From contig JAWPMN010000001.1 of assembly GCA_033344895.1 (NCBI GenBank), positions 2,860,001-2,924,000 of the forward strand: a DNA stretch of 64,000 bases, read 5' to 3'. Below are positions 16,603 through 25,658 of the stretch, one piece after another. The DNA comes from Alphaproteobacteria bacterium (GTDB lineage: Bacteria > Pseudomonadota > Alphaproteobacteria > UBA8366 > Aestuariispiraceae). The notes under the pieces are model-generated. The model did not search any database, had not been told where the DNA came from, and saw nothing but the letters and a program-made list of their open reading frames with translations. How positions within the stretch are numbered: the stretch's first letter is position 1; each line of letters begins with the position of its first letter. The position numbers and the translations under genes are program-made.

Positions 16603-17178
16603 ATGCGTGTAAGCCATGTAACGTGCGCGGTTGTCCTGTTTCTTGCGGCGAGCGTCGCCCCTGCGGCAGCCAATGACTTTAAACCTCAGTTGTCGAAGTA
16701 TATTGAGAACGCTACCTGGATTCAGGACTCGGTCGTAACCTCGGCTGTGGAGGCGCAGAATGAGAAACATGCCGGATTGTCCGACGCTGATATCGAAGCG
16801 CTGGATCAGAAATGGCGCGCTGAAAAGGATGCGGGATCCGGCCCGATGATATCGGAGGTCCTGGCAAACGATCTGTCCGCTTGGCTGAAGCAGAAAAAGG
16901 ACGAAAGCAACGGTCTGATCGCCGAGGTTTTCGTGATGGACAACAAGGGGCTGAATGTCGGCCAGAGTGATCCGACAAGTGACTACTGGCAAGGCGACGA
17001 GGCCAAGTTCCAGCAGACATTCGGGGTCGGTCCCGACGGTCAGCTGATCGACGAGGTGGAGTTCGACGATTCGTCGGAAAGCTTCATCAGCCAGGTCAGC
17101 AGGACCATCACGGATGCGTCCGGCGCCCCGATCGGCGCCGTCACGATCGGCATCAATGTGGAACTGCTCGGCGGCTAG
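16603..17178 (+). CDS. Secreted single-Cache/PDC-like sensor protein
   Basis: This 191-residue protein has a Sec signal peptide (MRVSHVTCAVVLFLAASVAPAAA cut before NDF) and no membrane anchor. The mature part resembles a stand-alone Cache/PDC sensor: a long helix (SKYIENATWIQDSVVTSAVE), the strand AEVFVMDNKGLNVGQSDPTS, DYWQGDEAKFQQTF, and a final strand GAPIGAVTIGINVELL. Such domains bind small ligands in the periplasm, but here there is no fused kinase or chemoreceptor. The start at 16603 has GGAGGAGG just upstream. It is divergent from the chemoreceptor and ends at a terminator. Fold assignment is by motif only. Confidence 0.7.
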   Translation: MRVSHVTCAVVLFLAASVAPAAANDFKPQLSKYIENATWIQDSVVTSAVEAQNEKHAGLSDADIEALDQKWRAEKDAGSGPMISEVLANDLSAWLKQKKDESNGLIAEVFVMDNKGLNVGQSDPTSDYWQGDEAKFQQTFGVGPDGQLIDEVEFDDSSESFISQVSRTITDASGAPIGAVTIGINVELLGG

Positions 17179-17213
17179 GTCGAAAACGCACAACAGCGTT
17201 CCACAAGGAAACG

Positions 17214-17247
17214 AAACACCGGCTCCGGCTCTCGGGGCCGGTGTTTT
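17214..17247 (+). terminator. Rho-independent terminator
   Basis: AAACACCGGC (17214-17223) pairs with GCCGGTGTTTT (17237-17247), ending in a T-run; it closes the Cache-protein gene. Confidence 0.8.
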
Positions 17248-17356
17248 GGTTTCGGCGGATAGTTTTCTGTGCCAATTCGCCTCTTGTTCATTATCGTGAT
17301 ATCCGGAAAATCGCTCAAAACAAAAGATGATCCTGAGTCTCAGGGGGAAACGCGAC

Positions 17357-19255
17357 ATGGGAAAACTCGACGAAATCTATCGGCGCAGCATCGAGGATCG
17401 CGACGGTTTCTGGACCGATGCGGCGGCTGAGCTTGAGTGGATCAAGCCCTGGGAAAAGGTGCTGGACGACAGCCGTGCGCCGCATTTTTACAGCTGGTTC
17501 CCCGGTGCGGAATGCAACACCTGTTACAATGCCGTCGACCGCCATGCCGACGGAGGACGTGGCGATCAGGACGCGATCATCTATGACAGCCCGATCACCG
17601 GGCGGCAGAAGCGCATCACCTATTCCGACCTGAGGGACAAGGTCGCGCGCTGTGCCGGGGTGCTGAAGTCGCTGGGCATCGAGAAGGGCGACCGGGTCAT
17701 CATCTACATGCCGATGATTCCGCAGGCCGCGGTTGCGATGCTGGCCTGCGCGCGGATCGGGGCCGTTCATTCGGTCGTCTTTGGCGGCTTTGCGTCGAAC
17801 GAGTTGGCGACCCGGATCAAGGACGCGCGCCCGCGGGCGATTCTGACAGCGTCCTGCGGGATAGAGCCGGGACGCATAATTCCCTATCAGCCGCTGGTGG
17901 AAGGCGCCCTCGATCTGGCGCCGGGCATTGTCGAAAGCATCGTCGTGACCCAGCGCGAAGAAGCCCGATGGGACCTGAAGGACGGCCGTGATCACGACTG
18001 GAAGTCCGCTCTGGAGGGGGCGGCCCCGGCGGCATGCGTGCCGGTCAAGGCCACCGATCCGCTCTACATCCTGTATACATCCGGCACGACGGGTCAGCCG
18101 AAAGGCGTCGTGCGCGACAATGGCGGGCACATGGTTGCCCTGAAGTGGTCGATGAAGAACATCTATGACGTCGATCCGGGGGAAATCTTCTGGGCGGCGT
18201 CGGATGTCGGATGGGTCGTGGGGCATTCCTACATCGTCTACGCGCCGTTGCTACAGGGCTGCACGACCGTCCTATTCGAGGGGAAGCCCGTTGGCACACC
18301 GGATGCCGGGACGTTCTGGCGCGTGATCGCGGAGCATGGCGTGACGACGTTGTTCACCGCCCCGACCGCCTTCCGCGCGATCAAGAAGGAAGATCCTCGC
18401 GGCGCGCTGATCGGAGAATACGATCTGTCTAAGTTCCGCGCCCTGTTTCTGGCCGGGGAGCGCTGCGACCCGGACACACTGGCCTGGGCGCAGGAGAAGC
18501 TGAAGGTTCCGGTTATCGATCATTGGTGGCAGACGGAGACCGGCTGGCCGATGGCCTCGAACTGCATGGGGATCGAACCGTTGCCGGTCAAACCGGGGTC
18601 ACCGACCCGTGCGGTTCCGGGCTACGACATCCGGGTCATCGACGACAAGCTGAACGAGGTCCCGCGCGGGGAGATGGGGGCGATCTGCGTCAAACTGCCG
18701 ATGCCGCCGAGTTGCCTGCCGACGCTGTGGAACGCGGATCAGCGGTTCATCGACAGCTATCTGGCGGACTATCCCGGCTACTACAAGACCGGTGACGCAG
18801 GCTATATGGACGAGGATGGGTATCTCTATGTCATGTCGCGTATCGACGATGTGATCAATGTTGCCGGGCATCGCCTCTCGACGGGTGCGATGGAAGAGGT
18901 CCTTGCCTCGCATCCCGATGTCGCGGAATGCGCGGTGATCGGGGCGGAGGACCAGTTGAAGGGCCAGTTGCCGCTGGGCTTCCTGGTGCTGAAGGCCGGG
19001 GTCGACCGCGGTGAGGACGAGATCGTGAAGGATGTGGTCAAGCTGGTCCGCGATCAGATCGGGCCGGTCGCGGCCTTCAAGAACGCAACTGTGGTCAAGC
19101 GATTACCGAAAACCCGGTCCGGCAAGATTCTGCGCGGCACGATGGCGTCCATCGCCGACGGCAAGGAATACAAGACGCCGGCGACCATCGACGATCCCGC
19201 CATCCTGGACGAGATTGCCGAAAGCCTGCAGGCGATCGGCTATCCTAAGAGGTAG
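17357..19255 (+). CDS. prpE: Propionyl-CoA synthetase
   Basis: A 632-residue acyl-AMP-forming synthetase. The P-loop YTSGTTGQPKGVVRDNGGH (from residue 240), the core GDAGYMDEDGYLYVMSRIDD and the C-terminal SGKILRGTM with catalytic, acetylatable Lys590 are present. VVRDNGGH and WWQTETGWPMASNCMG are hallmarks of PrpE rather than acetyl-CoA synthetase. It activates propionate to propionyl-CoA with ATP. The ATG at 17357 follows AGGGGGAAA and is preferred over 17327. No methylcitrate-cycle genes are adjacent. Confidence 0.93.
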   Translation: MGKLDEIYRRSIEDRDGFWTDAAAELEWIKPWEKVLDDSRAPHFYSWFPGAECNTCYNAVDRHADGGRGDQDAIIYDSPITGRQKRITYSDLRDKVARCAGVLKSLGIEKGDRVIIYMPMIPQAAVAMLACARIGAVHSVVFGGFASNELATRIKDARPRAILTASCGIEPGRIIPYQPLVEGALDLAPGIVESIVVTQREEARWDLKDGRDHDWKSALEGAAPAACVPVKATDPLYILYTSGTTGQPKGVVRDNGGHMVALKWSMKNIYDVDPGEIFWAASDVGWVVGHSYIVYAPLLQGCTTVLFEGKPVGTPDAGTFWRVIAEHGVTTLFTAPTAFRAIKKEDPRGALIGEYDLSKFRALFLAGERCDPDTLAWAQEKLKVPVIDHWWQTETGWPMASNCMGIEPLPVKPGSPTRAVPGYDIRVIDDKLNEVPRGEMGAICVKLPMPPSCLPTLWNADQRFIDSYLADYPGYYKTGDAGYMDEDGYLYVMSRIDDVINVAGHRLSTGAMEEVLASHPDVAECAVIGAEDQLKGQLPLGFLVLKAGVDRGEDEIVKDVVKLVRDQIGPVAAFKNATVVKRLPKTRSGKILRGTMASIADGKEYKTPATIDDPAILDEIAESLQAIGYPKR

Positions 19256-19299
19256 TCTCGGGCGAATTTGCGGGACTTTCGGGGTGACACCCCGTCGTG

Positions 19300-20268
19300 T
19301 CAGTAGCCCCGGGCGGGGTCTACCAGGCTTTCCAATGGCGCGCCCGCGATCCAGCGTTCCAGATTGTCGCCGAAGGCGCGGGTGAGATTGACCTCCCAGC
19401 CGCTGATGCTGTCGGCCATATGGGGGGTGACGATAACGTTCTCATGGTCCCAGAGCGGGCTGTCCTGCGGCAGAGGTTCGGTTCGGAAAACGTCCAGAAT
19501 GGCCGTACCGATCTTGCCGCGGTTCAGGGCGCGCAACAGGGCATCTTCATCGACGACGGCGCCGCGTGAGGCGTTGAGGAATATGACGCCGTCCGCCATG
19601 GCGTCGAAAGCGGCGTCATTGATGATCCCGGCAGTCTCCGGCGTCGACGCACAATGGACCGAGACGAAATCCGCGCCGTCCAGAGCCGTCAGGAGGTCTG
19701 TCGAGCCATAGACGGTGTCGACATGGTCGGTCGGCCGGGCAGTGCCGCGTGTGCCGACTGTATGCATCCCGAAATACTTCGCGTGCTGTGCCACCAGACG
19801 ACCGATGCTGCCCAGGCCGACGACACAGAACTTGCGGTCGGTCAGCGGTGGCCATTCATGGCGTTCCCAGTGTTTCGCTCTCTGTTGTTTGGCATAGCGC
19901 GGCATGCCGATATTGGCGGACATATGCGCGGCGATGGTGAACTGGGCGAGGAAGGGCGCATTGACTCCGGCGGCATTCGTTACCGTCTTTGCGGCGGGGT
20001 CCCATTTCCCGATATGGTCGACGCCCGCGCCGCCATTCGACAACCATCGAACTGACGGAAAGGTGAGAAGTTCCGGAAACCGGTTCTTCGGATACGGCTC
20101 CCCGGCAATGGCAAAGATGACGGTCGGCTGGAAGCGCTCGAGAACGCCGGGAACCTTGTCCGGGTCGTCTTCGACATGGATGGCCATATCGGGAAAACGC
20201 TGCCGCAGGGGCGGGGCAATCTGATCCGGCACGCTCGTGATCACGAGCACTCTGTGGTCCGATGACAT
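19300..20268 (-). CDS. D-2-hydroxyacid dehydrogenase family protein
   Basis: This 322-residue protein has the NAD-binding Rossmann motif GLGSIGRLVAQHAKYFGM, the catalytic Arg in NASRGAVVDEDAL and the Glu and His in FRTEPLPQDSPLW and VTPH of the D-isomer 2-hydroxyacid dehydrogenase family. It would reduce a 2-oxoacid or oxidise a D-2-hydroxyacid. The ATG at 20268 with TGAGG upstream is chosen over a TTG at 20280. It lies 26 nt after the TetR gene on the same strand and may be co-transcribed. Substrate unknown. Confidence 0.85.
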   Translation of the reverse strand: MSSDHRVLVITSVPDQIAPPLRQRFPDMAIHVEDDPDKVPGVLERFQPTVIFAIAGEPYPKNRFPELLTFPSVRWLSNGGAGVDHIGKWDPAAKTVTNAAGVNAPFLAQFTIAAHMSANIGMPRYAKQQRAKHWERHEWPPLTDRKFCVVGLGSIGRLVAQHAKYFGMHTVGTRGTARPTDHVDTVYGSTDLLTALDGADFVSVHCASTPETAGIINDAAFDAMADGVIFLNASRGAVVDEDALLRALNRGKIGTAILDVFRTEPLPQDSPLWDHENVIVTPHMADSISGWEVNLTRAFGDNLERWIAGAPLESLVDPARGY

Positions 20269-20294
20269 GGTTAGCCTCAATCCGGGGGAGGGAC

Positions 20295-20975
20295 TTAGTC
20301 CGGCGCGTATGCCTTGAGGAAAAAGGCGATCGTGTCGTCTACATGACGTTCGATTTCCTCGTCCGACGGGACATCGCCGACTCCAAGGCTCAATCGCATG
20401 TGCCAGGGCTCCTTGATCATGGCGATCAGGCGCCAGGCGGCGCGTTCCGTGTCCCGAATGTCGAGGATGCCTTTGTCGTGCTGCTCCTGCAGATAGGTAC
20501 GAAGGCGGCGGATCAGCGGCTTAGGTCCGTCCTCGTGGAAACTCTGGGCCAGTTCGGGGAAACGTTCGGCTTCGGACAGGACGACCCGGAACAACCGGAC
20601 ACCGTCCTTCGACATCAGAATCCGCAGAAACCGGATGCAGAATGCCGTCAGAACCGGCCTGGGTGACCGATCGTCCATGCCGGCCGCGATATCCTCGTTC
20701 AACTCGACGCAGCCGTCATCGCGATCGTCCAGTACGCGTTGTCCGCCGATAATCGCGCAATGCCGGTTCATCACCGCGATGAACAGCGAGGCCTTGTCCG
20801 AAAAGTGACCGTAGACGGTTCGCTTCGACACATTCGCGTCGGCGGCGATGGCATCCATGCTGACGCTGCGATAGCCGAACTTCATGAACAGATGCGAGGC
20901 GGCATCGATGATCTGTGCCCGCTTTTCCTCGGACCTCGTCATCGGCTTTTCGTCGGTCAGGGCTTGGCCTTCCAC
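20295..20975 (-). CDS. TetR/AcrR family transcriptional regulator
   Basis: A 226-residue regulator. The N-terminal helix-turn-helix is clear (IIDAASHLFMKFGYRSVSMD, then IAADANVSKRTVYGHFSDKA), followed by an all-helical ligand domain. It starts at a GTG (20975) with GGAG upstream; an in-frame ATG at 20942 is possible but has no good site. It is divergent from the RND/LolA-like/barrel operon, with a 46-bp symmetric site between them (21132-21177), so it most likely controls that operon in response to a hydrophobic compound. Confidence 0.87.
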   Translation of the reverse strand: MEGQALTDEKPMTRSEEKRAQIIDAASHLFMKFGYRSVSMDAIAADANVSKRTVYGHFSDKASLFIAVMNRHCAIIGGQRVLDDRDDGCVELNEDIAAGMDDRSPRPVLTAFCIRFLRILMSKDGVRLFRVVLSEAERFPELAQSFHEDGPKPLIRRLRTYLQEQHDKGILDIRDTERAAWRLIAMIKEPWHMRLSLGVGDVPSDEEIERHVDDTIAFFLKAYAPD

Positions 20976-21131
20976 AGGCGTATCACTCCGTTTGTCTCAC
21001 CGCGCTCCCGCAGGGGGAACAGTAAGAGGTTTATCAGATTACTCAATGCGGCCCTCTACGATCGGCCGCCCCCGTCACAGCTAGGCGGCGCTGATATGCG
21101 GTCAAGAGTATAGGAAATTTCTTATTGAAAA

Positions 21132-21177
21132 GTAAACTCGTCCGTGTAGTTTATATAAACGAAACCGTGCAGTTTAC
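21132..21177. promoter_or_regulatory. 46-bp symmetric operator between tetR and the export operon
   Basis: Outer arms GTAAACT (21132-21138) and AGTTTAC (21171-21177) and an inner perfect palindrome GTTTATATAAAC (21149-21160) share the same centre, 21154.5. Overlaid on this, CCGTGTAGTTTATA (21142) and CCGTGCAGTTTACA (21165) form a direct repeat 23 bp apart. This suits two TetR dimers on one face of the DNA. Confidence 0.6.
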
Positions 21178-21224
21178 ATCCTTGGCGCCCCCTGCGCCGT
21201 GACTTGGAAGGTAAGGAAAAGAAC

Positions 21225-23567
21225 ATGCTTGCGCGCTTCTCGGAATTCGTTCTGCGCTGGCGTTGGGCGATCGTTCTGCTGTCCCTCGTGGCAGCGTTCG
21301 GCGCAGCGGCCGGCGGCAGAAATCTCGAGTTTTCCACCAATTACCGGGTCTTCTTCAGTGAAGACAATCCTCAGCTCCAGGCCTTTGAATCCCTGCAGCG
21401 GACCTATGTCCGGGAAGACGTCATCATGTTCGTCATCCAGCCGGAAACAGGGACGGTCTTCACGCCCGAACTGTTGTCCGGCATGCGGGACCTGACGGAA
21501 AAGTCCTGGCAGATTCCGTATTCCACCCGGGTCGACAGCCTGACGAATTTTCAAAACAGCTATGCCTCTGGGCAGGATGATTTGATCGTCGAAGATCTCG
21601 TTCCGGATGCATCGCCGCTCGACAGGGCCGACCTTGACCGAATCGAGCGAACGGCGCTGAGCGAACCATTGCTGCTGGACCGCATTGTGTCGCCGGATTC
21701 CAGAACCGCCGCGGTATCCGTGACGGTGAACCTGCCGCTGCAGAGCGAAATGGAAGTGCCGGAGGCGATGGAATACGCCCGAATTCTGGCGGAGGAGTTT
21801 CGCGGCAATCATCCGGATGCCCGTCTCGCCATCACCGGCTCCGTCGCGCTGAACAACGCCTTTACCGAGGCAAGTCAGGCGGACATGTCGCTGCTGGTGC
21901 CGTTGATGTACGCGTCGCTGTTACTGGTCATGGCGGTTTTGCTGCGGTCGGTTACGGGCACGATTTCCACCCTGCTGGTCATTGCCCTGTCGGCGGTAAC
22001 CGCCATGGGGCTGGCCGGCTGGCTGGGCATTGGCCTGACGCCGCCTTCGGTCAGCGCGCCGACGATCATCCTGACGATCGCAATCGCGGATTCGATCCAC
22101 ATCCTGATCACGATGATCGGACGGATGCGGGCCGGCGACAGCAAGTATGACGCCATTCGCGAGAGCTTGCGCATCAACTTCCAGCCGGTCTTTCTGACCA
22201 GCCTGACGACGGTCATCGGCTTCCTGTCGCTCAATTTCTCGGATGCGCCGCCTTTCCGTGACCTCGGCAACATCACCGCGATGGGCGTCACGGCCGCCTG
22301 GATCTACTCGATCCTGTTCCTGCCGGCGCTGATGGCGATCCTGCCGATCCGGGTGAAGCCGTCGCCGGAAGGGGCCCGCACGGCGATGGACCGTTTCGCG
22401 GAATGGGTCATTGCCCACCGGACGCGACTGCTGGTCGGTACGACCGCGACCGTCGTTGTCCTGGGGGTCATGATCCCGCGGATCGAACTGAACGACCAGT
22501 TCGTGAACTATTTCGATGAATCCCTGGAATTCCGTCAGGACACGGATTTCGCCATGGATAACCTGTCCGGCATCTATCAGGCGCAATGGTCGTTGCCGGC
22601 CGGCGGGTCCGGTGCCGTCAGCGATCCCGGTTTCCTGAAGTCGACGGACGGGTTCGCGGACTGGCTTCGCGCCCGACCGGAAGTGGTTCATGTCCAGACG
22701 GTTACCGATATCTTCAAGCGCCTGAACAAGAACATGCATGCCGATGATCCGGCTGAGTACCGATTGCCGGATGAGCGCAATCTAGCGGCGCAGTATCTGC
22801 TGCTGTTCGAGATGTCGCTGCCCTATGGTCTGGATCTGAACAACCAGATCAATGTCGACAAATCGTCGACGCGTATCGTGGCGACGCTGGAGAACATCAC
22901 CACGAACGAGCTGCAGGCGCTGGACCGCGAGGCCAAGGCCTATCTGGCGGCAAACCTGCCGACCGGGGAGGCGACCGAGGCCTCGGGCCCGTTCGTGATG
23001 TTCGCCTATATCGCCGAGCGCAACATCGAAGGCATGCTGACCGGAACGTTCCTGGCGTTCCTGCTGATCTCGGCCACCCTGACGCTGGCCCTGCGCAGTA
23101 TTCGCCTGGGCCTGATCAGTCTGGTGCCCAACCTGATCCCGCCTGTCATGGCTTTCGGTGTCTGGGCGATTCTCGTCGGTGAGATCGGCATGGCGTCGTC
23201 AATCGTCACGGCAACCAGTCTTGGCATCATCGTCGATGCGACGGTGCATTTCCTGTCGAAGTATCGCCGGGCCAGAATCGAGAAGGGCGCCAGTGCCGAA
23301 GACGCCGTCCGCTACGCCTTCTCTACCGTCGGGACGGCGCTCTGGGTCACCAGTGCGATCCTGATCGCCGGTTTCGGGGTCCTGTCTTTCAGCGCGTTCC
23401 AGATCAACTCGTCGCTGGGCATGCTGACGGCCATCACACTCGCCATGGCCCTGATCGCGGACTTCCTGTTGCTGCCGGCGGTACTGCTCACCTTGGATCG
23501 TGGCCGCAAACGGTCACGCGATGCGTCGATGAACGCCACTCAACCCACCACGCAAGCTGCGGAGTAA
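21225..23567 (+). CDS. RND-superfamily exporter (MMPL type)
   Basis: A 780-residue inner-membrane protein built as two repeats, each with one N-terminal helix, a large periplasmic loop and about five more helices, typical of the MMPL/HpnN branch of RND proteins. Examples are VPLMYASLLLVMAVLLRSV, the proton-relay-like segment ILTIAIADSIHILITMIGRM in repeat 1 and its partner SLGIIVDATVHFLSKYRRAR in repeat 2. Relatives move lipids, hopanoids or other hydrophobic molecules outward. The ATG at 21225 has AAGGAAAAG. It is first of a three-gene operon with a LolA-like protein and an outer-membrane barrel. Confidence 0.9.
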   Translation: MLARFSEFVLRWRWAIVLLSLVAAFGAAAGGRNLEFSTNYRVFFSEDNPQLQAFESLQRTYVREDVIMFVIQPETGTVFTPELLSGMRDLTEKSWQIPYSTRVDSLTNFQNSYASGQDDLIVEDLVPDASPLDRADLDRIERTALSEPLLLDRIVSPDSRTAAVSVTVNLPLQSEMEVPEAMEYARILAEEFRGNHPDARLAITGSVALNNAFTEASQADMSLLVPLMYASLLLVMAVLLRSVTGTISTLLVIALSAVTAMGLAGWLGIGLTPPSVSAPTIILTIAIADSIHILITMIGRMRAGDSKYDAIRESLRINFQPVFLTSLTTVIGFLSLNFSDAPPFRDLGNITAMGVTAAWIYSILFLPALMAILPIRVKPSPEGARTAMDRFAEWVIAHRTRLLVGTTATVVVLGVMIPRIELNDQFVNYFDESLEFRQDTDFAMDNLSGIYQAQWSLPAGGSGAVSDPGFLKSTDGFADWLRARPEVVHVQTVTDIFKRLNKNMHADDPAEYRLPDERNLAAQYLLLFEMSLPYGLDLNNQINVDKSSTRIVATLENITTNELQALDREAKAYLAANLPTGEATEASGPFVMFAYIAERNIEGMLTGTFLAFLLISATLTLALRSIRLGLISLVPNLIPPVMAFGVWAILVGEIGMASSIVTATSLGIIVDATVHFLSKYRRARIEKGASAEDAVRYAFSTVGTALWVTSAILIAGFGVLSFSAFQINSSLGMLTAITLAMALIADFLLLPAVLLTLDRGRKRSRDASMNATQPTTQAAE

Positions 23568-23571
23568 ACTC

Positions 23572-24375
23572 ATGATCAGACAGTCGCTTTTATCCGCCAC
23601 GGTCGCAGCCCTTCTGACCCCGACCGCCGCCGGCATCGCCTTTGCGGCGACGCCGGAGGAACGCGGCCATGAAATTGCCGTAGAAGTCGATGCCCGGGAT
23701 ATCGGATTTGAAGACAGCAGGGTCGCGATGCAGATGCTGCTGAGGAACGCCGAGGGGGAAACCTCGACCCGGGAACTCTGGGTCGAGACCCTGGAGGTCC
23801 CGAATCCGGAAGAGGGTGACAAGAGCCTCACCTATTTCCTGAATCCGGGGGATATCGAGGGCACGGCATTCCTGAGCTTTACCAAGATTCTGGAGCCGGA
23901 TGACCAATGGCTCTATCTGCCGGCCCTGAAACGGGTGAAGCGGATCAGTTCGTCAAACAAGTCCGGACCCTTCGTCGGCAGTGAATTCGCCTATGAGGAT
24001 CTGACCAGCTTCGAAGTCGGGAAGTACGATTACAAGTATCTCGGCGATACCGAATGCGGGGACATGACCTGCTTCATGGTCGAGCGCTATCCGCTGTACG
24101 AGGATTCCGGGTACACCCGACAGATCGCCTACATTGACCAGGCCGAGTATCGAATTCTCAAGGTCGAGTTCTACGACCGGAAGGATTCGCTCCTGAAGAC
24201 GCTCGAATCCAGCGACTGGAAGGAATATCTCGATCAGTACTGGCGCGCCCACAATCTGCATATGACCAACCATCAGACCGGCAAGGAGACCATCCTGGTC
24301 TTCCAGGATTATGAATTCCGGACGGGCGTGTCGGAGCGAAACTTCAACAAGTCGCGCCTCGACAACATCCGGTGA
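23572..24375 (+). CDS. Outer-membrane lipoprotein-sorting (LolA-like) protein
   Basis: This 267-residue secreted protein has a signal peptide (cut near AFAATPEE) and the LolA-like sequence of the 'outer membrane lipoprotein-sorting protein' family: LEPDDQWLYLPALKRVKRIS, SGPFVGSEFAYEDLTSFEV, and a C-terminal NHQTGKETILVFQDYEF. The half-barrel fold is expected to carry a lipid or acyl chain across the periplasm. It lies 4 nt after the RND gene and its stop overlaps the next start (GTGA), so the three products are made together. Family members occur next to RND exporters in many proteobacteria; the cargo is unknown. Confidence 0.87.
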   Translation: MIRQSLLSATVAALLTPTAAGIAFAATPEERGHEIAVEVDARDIGFEDSRVAMQMLLRNAEGETSTRELWVETLEVPNPEEGDKSLTYFLNPGDIEGTAFLSFTKILEPDDQWLYLPALKRVKRISSSNKSGPFVGSEFAYEDLTSFEVGKYDYKYLGDTECGDMTCFMVERYPLYEDSGYTRQIAYIDQAEYRILKVEFYDRKDSLLKTLESSDWKEYLDQYWRAHNLHMTNHQTGKETILVFQDYEFRTGVSERNFNKSRLDNIR

Positions 24376-25607
24376 GACGCGCGGGGACGGGTATGCGACG
24401 CACAATATTGGGCCTGGGCGCGGCGATCGCGCTCGGGATGCCGGCAGGTTGGGCAGGCGCGCAGGAGGCGGAGCTTTCGGGCTCCGTCTCCGCTGAACTG
24501 CGGTACTTCCCTGAAGATCCAAAATTCGCCGATCAGGACGACCGGCATTTCGGACCGTCGATTGCGGTGGAACCGGAATTCCGGTGGGAGGGTGGTGATG
24601 CCCTGCGCCTGACGGTGATTCCCTTTCTGCGCTATGATGCGGCCGATCCGGACGAACGGACGCATTGGGACCTTCGGGAAGCCAACCTGTACTACGAAGG
24701 CGAGACCTGGGATGTGATCGCCGGCTTGGGGAAGGTCTTCTGGGGCGTTGCGGAGTCACGGCACCTGGTCGACGTCATCAACCAGAATGACGGCGTCGAG
24801 GATATCGACGGCGAGGACAAGCTGGGCCAGCCGATGGTCAACCTGAACCTCCTGCAGGATTGGGGCACTGTCGGGCTGTTTGTGCTTCCGGGGTTCCGGG
24901 AGCGAACCTTTCCCGGCGATTCGGCACGGCTGCGCGGGGCCCTGCCGGTCGATGAGGACCAGACGCAGTATGAAAGCAGTCAGGGTCGGCGCCATGTCGA
25001 CTTTGCCGCGCGCTACGCCCACTACTTCGGCAACTGGGATGTTGGTGCCAGCCATTTCCACGGTACCAGCCGTGAGCCGCGATTCATTCCGGTCTCGACG
25101 CAGGACGGTGCAGCGGTGGCTCCGGTCTATGACCAGATCGACCAGACCGGGATCGACCTGCAGTACACAGCCGATGCCTGGCTGTGGAAATTTGAAGGTA
25201 TCCGCCACAGTGGATTTCGAACCAGCGATTCGTTTTACGCCATGGTCGGCGGTTTCGAATACACGCTCTACGGCATTGCGGACAGCGATGCGGATCTCGG
25301 TCTGCTGGCCGAGTATCTCTGGGATGGCCGGGATTCCGGCGCGCCGGCGACCCTGTTCGACCGCGATGTTTTCACCGGAATGCGTCTTGCCCTGAACGAC
25401 GTACAGTCGACTGAAGGCCTGGTTGGCCTCGTCACCGATACGCGCAATGGCGAGATGCTTTTCTTCGCCGAGGCCGAACGGCGCATCGGCGATTCCCTCA
25501 AGGCCGAACTCGAAGGCCGTTTCTTCCTCAACGCCGATACAAATTCCCCCTCGGCGTCCCTGGAAGACGACGGGCAGGTTACCCTGCGCCTGAACTGGTA
25601 CTTCTGA
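24372..25607 (+). CDS. Outer-membrane beta-barrel protein of the RND export operon
   Basis: A 411-residue protein with a signal peptide (GLGAAIALGMPAGWAGAQ) and alternating amphipathic strands throughout, ending in LRLNWYF: a terminal aromatic typical of proteins inserted by the BAM complex. Length and composition fit a monomeric barrel of 14-18 strands, resembling DUF1302/alginate-export-like barrels. It begins at a GTG overlapping the LolA-like stop; an ATG at 24393 is an alternative. With the exporter and the LolA-like carrier it would complete a path across the envelope. Exact family not recognised. Confidence 0.8.
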   Translation: MRRAGTGMRRTILGLGAAIALGMPAGWAGAQEAELSGSVSAELRYFPEDPKFADQDDRHFGPSIAVEPEFRWEGGDALRLTVIPFLRYDAADPDERTHWDLREANLYYEGETWDVIAGLGKVFWGVAESRHLVDVINQNDGVEDIDGEDKLGQPMVNLNLLQDWGTVGLFVLPGFRERTFPGDSARLRGALPVDEDQTQYESSQGRRHVDFAARYAHYFGNWDVGASHFHGTSREPRFIPVSTQDGAAVAPVYDQIDQTGIDLQYTADAWLWKFEGIRHSGFRTSDSFYAMVGGFEYTLYGIADSDADLGLLAEYLWDGRDSGAPATLFDRDVFTGMRLALNDVQSTEGLVGLVTDTRNGEMLFFAEAERRIGDSLKAELEGRFFLNADTNSPSASLEDDGQVTLRLNWYF

Positions 25608-25622
25608 TCCGCGGCCTTGATC

Positions 25623-25658
25623 GCGGCCGGGGGTGCCGACGCCCCCGGCCGCCCTTTT
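25623..25658 (+). terminator. Terminator of the RND export operon
   Basis: GCGGCCGGGGG (25623-25633) pairs with CCCCCGGCCGC (25642-25652), followed by CCTTTT. Confidence 0.88.
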
